Source: Lates calcarifer | Lineage: Eukaryota; Chordata; Actinopteri; Centropomidae | Reading direction: 5' to 3' | DNA: 64,000 nt | NCBI RefSeq assembly: GCF_001640805.2 | Contig: NC_066844.1 | Location: 14,995,543-15,059,542 of the forward strand | Shown: positions 25,673 through 36,075 of the stretch, in pieces | Layout of the letters: the number at the start of each line of letters is the position of its first letter | Numbering within the stretch: position 1 is the stretch's first letter | Made by a program: the position numbers and the translations under genes | Notes under the pieces: model-generated | What the model was told of the DNA's origin: nothing | The model's input: only the letters and a program-made list of their open reading frames with translations | Databases searched by the model: none

Positions 25673-26794
25673 TGTGTGTCGGTATGCATACTGAAGACCC
25701 CTACACACCTCCCTGAATCATAGTGTCTCCTCATGGGAAGCCAGGCGTTAATGCTAGATTAACTATCTCCTCTTCATTATAGGAAACAGAGTCCTCTGCT
25801 CAACCTTGATGCTTTGAAGTGGTGCAAAAGTTCACCCAGAGTGCATTCACCATGTCTGCTTTTATTGTGTTTGTGTGTGGGTGTAATCTTACACCTGTAC
25901 AAGGATGTATGTGTGTATTCAGGTACACGTCCAGCTCATATAATTGAGTACCTCTGTACTACAAGAATAAGACAAACAAGAATGCTTAAATAAATACACT
26001 TCATCAGCATTAAATGTGGAGGAAGAAAGAGCAATATTTCCCACCAAAAAGATGCTGTAACATCCATGAGGACTGACTCAGTAATAGCCCCCACCCTGGC
26101 GCATCCTTGGCCATGCTAAGAGCTGCTGACTGATGTAGGTCTTTGTGGTAGTTCTCTTCAATGTCATGAATTTTAAAGAACAGATAATAAACCCAGAGGG
26201 CCCTTATTCAGCACAACAGCACTTAATAAGGAAATTGCCAACCTATGTCCTCTACATTCAATCACAGATACAGTCCAGATGACTATCTTCAGCTCTGATT
26301 ACATCCTTAATTCTCTGCTTGACTGCTAGCCTAAATGGGAACCTTGCTTCAGCGAAAGAAAATAAAAGAATCAGCAGTAAAGGATTGCTCAAGGTGTCTC
26401 TGCAAAGGTTTCCGTTCTTTCCTGCACCTGAATCCCACACTAAAGCCCACCTGCTTTTATAAAGCCAAAGCTACATAGTGTTTTATAGGCGAGCACTTCA
26501 AGAGAGAACAAGAGGAATGTTGTGAGTAGAGTGTCGATGTGTGCTGCCATTTTGTGAAACTGGAAAAAATTAGCATTAACCCATTATATTGTTTGTATGC
26601 ACTTATACTTATGTCTGAAACTTAATGTGGCCTTTATATTGCTGTGAAGGCAACACCATAGTTAGAGTCACCAAAGAAGACTCTGGTTCTGTTAACACAT
26701 TTTCATACAGTGTAGTAGAGTGTAGATTTGTGGGCAGTCTGCTGGACTGTTTTATGTAAAGTTTATATAATGGGCTTTCCGTGTTCTTGCTCTT

Positions 26795-26890
26795 TAAAAG
26801 AATAGTTCAGCATTTTGGGAAATGTGCTTATTTGCTTTCATGCTGAGAGAGTTGGATGAGACATCTGATACCACTCTAACATCTACAACT
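26795..26890 (-). repeat. old dispersed repeat, reverse copy of the 18729 family
   Basis: The block AAAGAATAGTTCAGCATTTT, GGGAAATGTGCTTATTTGCTTTC, then GAGAGAGTTGGATGAGACATC and ATACCACTCT is the end of the same dispersed family read on the opposite strand. The sequence to the right (to about 27080) is probably part of it but too diverged to claim. Confidence 0.65.
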
Positions 26891-27652
26891 AAATGTACCT
26901 GTTATTGGAGGTTAGAGTCTTAAAGCCAACACCTAACTTGAAAGCTTGCAGCCTAGTTTCAAACTTGCACCCCATTTTGCCGAGTAGGTTAGCTCCACTC
27001 AGGCACCTCCAGGTTCATCTTTGCAGAACACATTGCGCCGTACTTTAACCTACTGCTAAAACAGGTGGCACATGGTCTCCCTGCAAAAGGACACCTTTGC
27101 AAGCTCATAAATAACAATGGTGAATGTTAGGGCAGTGTAGAACACATAGGGGTCACCTCCACACAAGTAGGGCAGTGTTGTCCATGGAGAATTGCGGCGC
27201 ATCCTCCCTCCGTCGAGCCAGAAGTCGCTACCATCAGCAGGTTTAGAGCAGGTAGCGTCTGGTTAATATTTAGGACGAAGCACACTGAACATTAGTTTCC
27301 CCCCAGGCTCTCCTTTCCTCTCTCTCTCTCTGGTGCCAGCTATGCGACAGGTGTCTTTTCAGCCCGGGATGTGATAAATGAAAGGGTGTTTGTCTGAAGC
27401 AGAAAATAAAATGCACCCTGCAGGGCAACAAATAAAAACAGGGCTCCCAGACATCTTGAACTGGATTAATCAAACAATAAAAGGTGCTCTCCCGAGACCC
27501 CAGTCTGTATAGCCATTTATGAAAACAACTCCTCTACTAGTTACTCATTAACAATATGATTAAGTACCACAATATCACCTTTCAGGATTTGTGCAGTTTA
27601 TTATTTTACCGTTGCTTCAGTGCACCTTTATAAACACTTTTTACAAATGCTG

Positions 27653-27685
27653 CTGATGATTTAATTTAATTAATTAAATCATCAG
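27653..27685. repeat. perfect 14-bp inverted repeat, 5-nt loop
   Basis: CTGATGATTTAATT and its exact reverse complement AATTAAATCATCAG are separated by TAATT. It is AT-rich and could form a hairpin. It lies 10 bp left of the target-site duplication of the truncated retroposon. No function is known. Confidence 0.85.
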
Positions 27686-27694
27686 TCAATAAAC

Positions 27695-27707
27695 AAGTTG
27701 CATTGTG
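27695..27707. repeat. 13-bp target-site duplication, left copy
   Basis: AAGTTGCATTGTG directly before the truncated retroposon is identical to 27838-27850. Confidence 0.85.
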
Positions 27708-27837
27708 GCCCTGTGATGGACTGGCAATCTGTCCAGGGTATATGCTGCCTTTCGCCCAATGTCTGCTGGGATAAGCTCCACCCACTCCGTGACCCTTAAC
27801 GGGTAAGCGGTATAGATAATGAATGAATGAATGAATG
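27708..27837 (+). mobile_element. 5'-truncated copy of the SINE-like element (3' tail only)
   Basis: Only the 3' 130 bp are present: GCCCTGTGATGGACTGGCAA, CTGTCCAGGGTATATGCTGCC, GCTGGGATAAGCTCCA, GGGTAAGCGGTATAGATAATG, then a (GAAT)n tail. The blocks align with 18592-18718. A perfect 13-bp direct repeat AAGTTGCATTGTG flanks it (27695-27707 and 27838-27850). Sharp 5' truncation, a short-repeat 3' tail and a long target duplication are the marks of LINE-driven target-primed retrotransposition. (TGAA)n-type tails are typical of the L2 clade, so an L2-like partner LINE is a reasonable inference. Confidence 0.85.
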
Positions 27838-27850
27838 AAGTTGCATTGTG
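27838..27850. repeat. 13-bp target-site duplication, right copy
   Basis: AAGTTGCATTGTG directly after the (GAAT)n tail is identical to 27695-27707. Confidence 0.85.
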
Positions 27851-28776
27851 AGTTTTCTCAACTAATAAACTTCATTACGATGACTTTTTGTGTTGACGCA
27901 TCACGTAGCTCCACATTTATTGTAGTCTCGACGCATAAAAATATCACTTAACCTCATTACACGAGTGTGTGTTTTTGTCGTCATTACTGTAGGAGTTAAT
28001 GATGCTGAGAGAGAAGGGCACTGCTCTGGGGTGGCTGGAGGGACAGCAGACATGTACCTGCCTTCTCCTGAGACACTCATTAAGCAGCACAGTGTTCACA
28101 TCACATCACATCACTGCCTAGGCCCACAGAGGGCTACATTAGCTGCTTATTTATATTTCATTGCTTGTACATGTAAGTATTTGCCTTCAGGGGCTCAAAA
28201 GCAGTTGCCTAAATAGTCAAAGTCAAAGACGTATAAACAAGACGTAAAATAAGCGCCGTTGTACCATGTTGGGTTCTGGTGGTTCTGAGCTGGTTTAACA
28301 TTGAATAGTTACCATGAAACTCACAGGCTATCCCCAGTTCTACCTGCCACTCTCCTGGAAGTAGAAAACAAACAGGATTCAGCCTGACACAGTGTCGGGT
28401 CATCACACTTCAATGAAAATAGCGACTGAGTATTCAAATTGGACCCATGATATATTTATCTCTTGCTGAAGGAGTGCTCTCAGTGCTGAAGTTGATGACA
28501 TATTATCAACATTATACTTTCTGTATCTGCAGTCAGTGCAGAATTGATAAAATGTTAAAGAAAGTAAGTGTTTTTTTTTCCTTATAAAAATTGCAAAACT
28601 GCAATCATGAAAATATGTTTTGGCAGTGCATTTTCAGACTACATGCATTACAGTGCAGTCATACATACAAATGCACACACACAAATACACCTCCTTATCC
28701 TGTCCACCCCCACACAAATTTCACCTGGTAGAACAGAGTGACCTCGTTCTGCCAAAACCCTTCAGTCATCCTCAGT

Positions 28777-28777
<1 letters not shown>

Positions 28778-28837
<60 letters not shown>

Positions 28838-28880
28838 CTCTCACACACACACACACACACACACTCGTATACACACACTC
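28778..28880. repeat. (CT)26 followed by (CA)n compound microsatellite
   Basis: There are 53 nt of pure CT (28778-28830), then CA repeats with CT interruptions. It encodes the Leu/Ser- and His/Thr-repeat ORFs in this area, which are not genes. Confidence 0.95.
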
Positions 28881-31701
28881 ACTTGCCTCTCACTCAGCCG
28901 TGTTGTGTGCAGACTCCCAGCGAGCACACTCCCTCAGCGGACCTGTTAAGTGATTAGCTCAACACTGCACACTGCCGCGCGCACACAGCTTATAGACTAG
29001 ACTGGCCAGCTAGGATCACACAACCTATAGAGTCCTATATTGCTCTGATGAATGAGAGATTAGCCAGAGACTGCAGCAGCTGATGATCCCATCACTGAGA
29101 AGTTAAAATAGGTTATTTTCAGGACAGCCACTGTTTACTGAGAGGTCTGACAGCCTGTAGGGACCCAGAAGGCAGTAAAATATTTGGCTGGCTGAAAATG
29201 TTTGAGGTGAATTTATGATTACAACATGTTGACACAAAGTGCATGATTGTGCATATGTGCATGAACATTCAGAAGGTCAGGGACATGCACAGACATTTTA
29301 AAGGGTTTAATTCAAAAAATATGCATCCCTGTTGTATCTCCATTACTCCTCCTGATGTGCACACACAAACATACTTGTGCACTTAAACCAAGTGATTTCT
29401 GGATTAAAATAATTAGAATGAGATGTAATATCCTAACATTGAATACTTAATTCACTCATTAAAAGCATACCATATGTAATAATGTATGTTGTATTAAAAC
29501 CACGGTATGATGATGTGAAAACATGCTCACTACCATCGTAAATAAAAGATACAAAGACAAAAGTACCCACTGAAGATGAGTTGTTGCTGTAGATATTTTA
29601 GTCATAAAGATTCATTTGATCTTGAATTTAAACCAGATGGTTTAGCTGCTTCTGTCTTCTATTTCAGGGTCACTGTCTATCACTCAAGTGAAGCTTCATT
29701 ATAACCAACAACAATTAACCTATTTTAGTGCCATTTTGAGCTCCAAAATATCCAATGCATTGTGATAAAATTGTACTAAAGAAAGTGGCCTGAATACTTA
29801 TGAAATGTATAAATATAGTATAAGAATAATAAAAGAATGACACAGAATCATCAGAATCATTTATTTATGAAGCCCTGTTTGGACTGTATTTTACAGCCCT
29901 TGGAAAAGCAAGACCTCGAAACTACTGTTAGGTTGTGGTATTCTCTGTGTTTTTTTCCCTACAGGGTATTAGCAAATTAGCACCATTAAAAGTATGCAGA
30001 ATTACCCTTTAGCACTTCTGCGTTGCAGTGTACCCGTGGATGTATAGCACCGTTATCGCTATGTTACTTAAGAAACTAAAAAGTGTCTTTTTGTGTGATT
30101 TCTTAATGGATTTATTAACATTTATTCTCAGTAGATATCGTAGTTAACAATATCCTTGAGTGGGGTTAATGTCCGTTTTTTTTTTTTTTTTTTGTTTTTT
30201 TCAATCTTACTGAGCTATGTCTCAGAGTGTTAGATTTTTTAATTCAAATTCACTTTACGCTGTATCTTTGCCTTACCCTCTACTCTTCCACTTCCCAGTG
30301 GGGAGGCCTTTGGCTTTCTCCTCTGGCTTGTGTCCTGTGGAATGTTCACGTCTACTTACAGACCATCCTTTAATTTACTGATGTTTAAAATGCCGTCTAG
30401 AAGGATGAGTTAGATTATCAAGGAGCACAGTGAATATTTCATTCCCCGCCTTCCATAATACTGTTAATACCAACTGAATGGAGCTGAAGACAGAAGCAGA
30501 ATTTTTACTGAGAGAAACAAATATCAACTCTGAAGATGCTGACACCATCACTCTTTGAACGGTAACTTGGCAGACTGTCACATGAATAATTTTAAGTGCA
30601 ACAGCAGTGGCAACAACAGCAACAATACTCACAATAATTATTTATTTATTCAGTTCAGAATGAAACCTCAGCCAAAGAGGCCAAAGAGGCAGGCAGCTTT
30701 CAATGCTCTGTGTATTTCTAAGCGAGCATTTTCAGATTTTTGTGATATGATTGTGTTTTTTACGGACGTGCAGCCAGGTTTGTGTGAGTAACACTTTTGT
30801 CACTAGGTTTTTTGAAATTCAGGTGAAGTCCACTGCTCAAGTGACGTTTCTGCAGCTAGCAGTCAAAGCCTCTTATACTGTAGCTGTTTGAGCAGAAAGC
30901 AACAAAGCATTACAGTCTGTGTTGTAGAAGGATAGCCAGCTTGGAATGTTAACAATTTCAGATTTTTTTGCCAAGCGCTCTTTCAGGCTCTCAGCTGTCT
31001 GTATTCCACTGTAACAATCTTCCTTAGTGTTTCATTCAGCTAATGTGCCATAGAATTTCAAGCCCTGTTCGACTGAAGCACTCACAGAAGGGGCTGTGTG
31101 GCTGCACATTTAAAGTCAAGCAGGAATGGAGGCTAGAGTGACCTAAAAGCTCACTAATCACATTTAATCTGTTAATTTGTAAGGTTGTAGGGTTTACCCA
31201 CTTTGTAAAACTCACACACTCAAAAACTGATTAGAAGGCAAAATCAGCTAAATTTAAATTATTTAGGGAACATTCATTTTGTATATTTATGTAATGCTTA
31301 CCATTTTATTCAGTGGTGCATTGGTGCATTAGTAACCACTCTAAGAACTATTTAGGTCTAAGTGCACATTTCAAGATGAACATTACTCGCCTTTTCATCT
31401 ATTTTTATCTGATCAGAAGCTCCCCAGGGTTCTAATTTTCATGCTTTCCCCTTCTCCTTTCTTTCTCTCCTAGTTCTTTTTTATCTTCTCCTTACATCTC
31501 TTTTATTAATCCGCCACGTCTTTCATTCTCCCCTTTATTGTTGCCTCCAAAACACTGTGACGTAGCATGCGAGCTGGAACGGTTTCTTGTGTTAATAACT
31601 ATGACCTATTAACTGACAGTGATGTCTCAGGGGAGAACCACTTGTCCTTAGATTATACACCATCACTTTCTCAATTTGTCCGCCCCCCCCTCTCTTACAC
31701 A

Positions 31702-31728
31702 AACACACACACACACACACACACACAC
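31702..31728. repeat. (CA)n microsatellite
   Basis: A pure CA run lies 12 bp after a C8 run (31683-31690). Confidence 0.95.
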
Positions 31729-32514
31729 TCTTGTGCTTTGGTCTCGTGGTGGCACCAAATATAATTTTTTTGACAAGGTACAAACACGTGTCCATATGTA
31801 TTGATATTTCTTGTGATCTGACTTAAACAATTCTACTGTTATTTCCTTTTCAGAGAAATTAGTAGATATACTGCTAAAAAGCAGATTCTTATGGGACTGC
31901 TCTCCAAGATGAGTGGAGAAAGGTTAAACAATTAAGCATTTTGAGTTTAGGTGTATGATTAATTAAACACAAAAACACATAGTATTCAGAGTATTAAGAG
32001 TGAACACTCTTCAAGTCAAGAAACCTTCAAATGTGCAGTGTTGCCATTATTAACTCTTACCAGTCAGACACAAAACACACTGAAATTGTCTTTTACACAC
32101 TAGTTGTTGTAAACATTTATTCTTGTCTATAGCCTGTTAATACCTCTGGTATCATTATCTGTTTACTGCCATTCTCTGTAAACTTAACCAGAAACGTGTT
32201 TCCATGTTCCAATCCTTCCACCATAAATGACAACCAAAAAGGCAATGTTAGACTGAATCATGCATTGGCAAAGTCATGGTCACTCAATCTGAATATCAAG
32301 CTAATAATTTGGTCCCAAAATGGCCAAAATTTATTATATAATTGGTATTTAGCCCAGCTTGTAGGTGTTTGGTCTTTTACAAACTTATTATTAAGAATGC
32401 AGCATTAACAACTGTTTACTCATTTACTTAGAAATGCTCTCTGGGCATGTTGGAATGAGGGCAGACTGGATGCTATAGTGACTCACTAGTGCAAAGTGGT
32501 AATATGAGATAGGA

Positions 32515-32715
32515 TGAGCCAGGGCAAGCTAATTAGCATGCTAACTTCAGTAGAAGAAAGGAAGTAATAGAAAAAGAAGCTAAACAAGAGTTAACATCAC
32601 AGCTCGTAAATATTTCTGCTGCATTGAGGTAAGTAAGTAGGTAAGTAAATAGCTGTTAATGCTAACGTTGGCTACGTAGCAATAACAAAACTTACACATA
32701 GCACCTTTAATGGTA
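32515..32715 (+). repeat. probable dispersed repeat ending in a 'TTACACATAGCACCTTTAA' block
   Basis: It includes GCTAATTAGCATGCTAACTTCAGTAGAAG, CTCGTAAATATTTCTGCTGCATTGAGGTAAG, a short (GTAA)n expansion and ACTTACACATAGCACCTTTAA. Similar blocks are dispersed in fish genomes. A related ending AAATACACAAAGCACCTTTAAC occurs at 33088-33109. Confidence 0.45.
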
Positions 32716-33969
32716 CAGAGGTCTTTTGGAGGTTTTGACCACTAGTAGCTCTGTGGAGCAGTGCTTTTATAAGTGGATCCTAATTTTGTTTGAATTATGC
32801 AAATGTGTGAGTACAGGGGTGATTCCTGTCATTGTTGTCATACTATTACACTAATCAACTGTTGGTGGGGGTAATGCACAGAAAAATGTCAACAAAGGCA
32901 AGGAGGGAGAAGACTGCAAATTAGTAAAGGATGTAAACAATTCAGAATTTAAAGTATTCTAAAACTCAGCTTTGCAAAAGTTTCACAAGAAAGGTAGTCA
33001 GTGTGTTTGTTAGAGCTAAAGAATACACACAATTCATTATGGTGAGAAACAGTGAATGTAAACTCAACTTTTGCTTGTTTACAAGACAAATACACAAAGC
33101 ACCTTTAACCTGGGAGGATCAGTATATGTCCACTTGCTGCAGGGCTGTGTTAAATTGCCATTGTGATAACAGGAAAAGCATTTCTCACATTCTGATCTAG
33201 TTTTGCTCTTTCATTACACACATTCAATCAGCTCCAGCACCTCCAACGATCCTTTATTTGATGAGCAGTGATCTTTATATATTGGACATAGATGTATTCA
33301 AATCGTCACCCTACTAGTGGTTTATTGTACATCAGTGCTACTATTCCATGCATATTCAGTAATTTTTCAGCCAATGAATGTGAATTTCATTCTTTGCATT
33401 TGCAAAGGTCATTATAGGTCACATAACGTGATAGCTCAAGCATATTTGAGAACACGTTCTGAGTAAATCAATAATACAGTTTTAACACACTGTATATCAC
33501 TGGTATGGAGGCATGATGTTTGAGGTTGTAGTCTGTGTGGGCATGTCTGTGTGCACATTGAATAGAGCAGAGCAACAGCAGTGGCAAACATTGCCTCAGA
33601 TGTTTCTGTGCATGAGGATGTTTACATTTATTTCATGCAGACTAATTTGAGACGTAGCTAAAATGCAATTTACGTATAGGTAATTTTACCAGTTTTCACC
33701 AAAATCAATTTTTAGCCTTATTTTATGTACACAAGTAGTTTGTCACACACCCACTGATGATGCTATTCTTGGGCACTTTATTTCACTTCCTCTACACTAC
33801 AGTATCCTGAAATTCCTTTAATTGTGCTGAAAAAAAAAAACTACAAGTCATCCAAAGGTTTATCTTGTCAGTTTTGCTATGAATTAACAATGCCATTCTT
33901 TGTCATGTCATGAACATTTGGCAGTGACTAAAAGACACCACGGTTGAAAGTGGACAAAAATAATCTCTT

Positions 33970-34317
33970 CTACAGGGTTCTGGGCTCACTCTTAGGAATG
34001 AGGTGAGGAGCTTTGATATCCAGAATCAGCTCACTACATAGACCCAGCTGAGGTAATTTTAGGCATCTAATCAGGACACCTTCCATATGTTTCTCTGTGG
34101 TGGTATTTCAGGCACATCCAACTGGGAGGAGACCCCGGGGCAGACCCAGAACATGCTGGAGGGATTATATATCCCATCTGGTCTGGGAACTCCTCGGGTT
34201 CCCCCAGGAGGACCTAGAGGTCGTGGCTCGGTAGAAGGACATCTCCAATACTTTGCTTGGTCTGCTGCCACTAAAACCCAGACTCGAGTAAGCTGCAGAG
34301 CATGGATGGATGGACAG
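33970..34317 (+). mobile_element. degenerate 3' end of an RTE/Rex3-like LINE
   Basis: This is a decayed fragment of the C-terminal end of a non-LTR retrotransposon polyprotein. The DNA blocks TTCTGGGCTCACTCTTAG, AGCTGAGGTAATTTTAGGCATC, GGAGGAGACCCCGGGGCAG and CTCGGGTTCCCCCAGGAGGA correspond to the usual RSQLRWFGHLxRM ... GRRPRGRPRxRW ... ERLGIPPEEL end of these elements. It finishes in a short (GATG)n tail (ATGGATGGATGG). Rex3, an RTE-clade LINE of fishes, is known for a GATG-repeat tail, so a Rex3-like identity is likely. It is 5'-truncated and apparently has an internal deletion near 34036-34045, with reading frames broken. The overlapping 127-codon ORF on the plus strand (34087-34470) runs through this in a shifted frame and is not a gene. 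No clear target duplication is seen. Confidence 0.75.
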
Positions 34318-35734
34318 AAAGTAAACTTACATACTGAGGACAATCTACAACTAAATGTCAGAACAAAAAAAACAGCATCCAGATTTTGGAATAGTTTTGT
34401 AAAGGTCCAAACCACTGTGCCACTGAGCTTACAAAAGCTGAGCATAAAAGAAATCCTCTCATACACATAAGGCGTTAAAAACACAGAAGTCCTAGAGAGT
34501 ACCTCATTTTATTGGGCCAAAGAGGGACTGAATCATGGAGTGCACCCACCTTTTCATTTTTTATTTAATACAATTCTTTTTCTGCAGTGACAGAACTGAA
34601 AAACATATGTTGTAATGCAGAAACTCATAAAATATATATATTTTAAATGTATCTATGAGATTAATAGACATGTATAAAAACATCACATATCCAAAATAGG
34701 TACTATTGAATACACTGAACTGTACACTCATCATATTACCTTGGAAGTTGTTAGTGAATTGACTCAGTGTAACTTAAAAGCAGGATATGAAAAAGATGTG
34801 TTTGGATACAAGTTTGATTTAAGTGCTTATCGGTCGCATAAGGACAGCACTCATTCTCGCCCACTCCACCTGAACAATGTGAAGAGAACAGACTGCTGAT
34901 AACCACAGAAATGTTGAATGTTAAGTGCAGAGAATCATTTGACCATATTCTTCTGTGGATTTAGAGAGATGTCCTTGTGCATTCACACCGAGACGGATCC
35001 TTTTTTTGCTTTTCATCATTCTGAAGAGGGGAGAAGGTTTTGCAAGAAACAGTATGGACCACTCAGTATTTTTTAAGCTAGAAAATGCCGAGGATATTCC
35101 AAGGTGCATTGTTGGAAGTGGATAGCTCATTTAATTTACATGTCTGGAGTGTGTTTCCACCTGGTAATTAACATGCTCACCGGGGAATGCTGCAGGCAGG
35201 CGAAGCCCCACACTCACTACCAATGTTGTATGAGTAAATTATTTTCAAACCCCACAAGCTGCTTGTTGTACAGCACAGAAATACATTCATAAGGAGCTCA
35301 GACAGGTAAAACCAGCTTATGTGATATTTGTGAAAGTCCTGTGTATAGAATAGAAATCTGTAGTGGATACTTGAATCTGTAACGTCACTAAATGACCAGT
35401 GACTTCGCCATAGCCCTTTGAATAGGTCCAACTCTTGAGCACTCATTTACTGTTGCTTAGCAGTTAACCTTGATCTCAGGGTGGTCTCAATAGTATGTGT
35501 ATGGTGAACACTGGTAAAAGGAAATGAATAAGAACGGTCTTCTTTTCTGTGAATACATTATGGCCTTGGTTCCCTTGTGGCCATTGAATCAGTGAATAAT
35601 TGTAAAGTCTAATGTGCAGGAAACATTGTGTTACAGCAGACAAGAGAAAATCTATGGCACATTTTGACAGGGAGGGAAGGACTGTCTCTGTCTGTCCCTC
35701 TTTCTCTCTGCATAAATCTCTCGCCACTGCCATT

Positions 35735-36075
35735 TTTAGCCGTGTCTAGATGTACATATCTCTGCAACTGTTGGATGGATCGCCAAGAAATTTGGTTCAG
35801 ACATTCATGTTCTCCTCAGGGTGAACTATGATTACTTTGGAGATCTTTGGTCATCCAGCGCCATCATCAGGTCAAAATGTCAATGTGTCCAAGACCAAAT
35901 ACCTGCAAATCTGACACGTTCTCATCAGCCTTAGCTGTACTTTGTGTGTAGAGCTAATTAGCAAATGTTAGCATGCTAAACTAAGAGCATGTTAGCGTTG
36001 TAATTGTAGTATTTTAGCATGTTGACACAGCATTTAGCTCCAAGCCCTTCTCTACCTTACAGAGCTGTTATGCTG
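35735..36075 (+). repeat. dispersed repeat, plus copy (GCTAGCATGTTAGC family)
   Basis: This is the best-preserved copy in the window. GCAACTGTTGGATGGATCGC is followed by CAAGAAATTTGGTTCAGACA, a ...GATCTTTGGTCATCCAGCGCC... segment, then TTAGCAAATGTTAGCATGC, GCATGTTAGCGTTGTAATTG and GCATTTAGCTCCAAGCCC. Class and autonomous partner are not known to me. Confidence 0.75.

Noticed and set aside
28100..28118. Short direct repeats (CACAT units) as a CRISPR-like array
   Set aside because: The units are 5 bases with no spacers, and the genome is eukaryotic. It is simple sequence.
28620..28957. ORFs with Leu-Ser and His-Thr repeats
   Set aside because: They are products of the CT and CA microsatellites in three frames.
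34087..34470. 127- and 137-codon overlapping ORFs on both strands
   Set aside because: They run through a LINE 3' fragment in the wrong frame (plus) and its antisense (minus).
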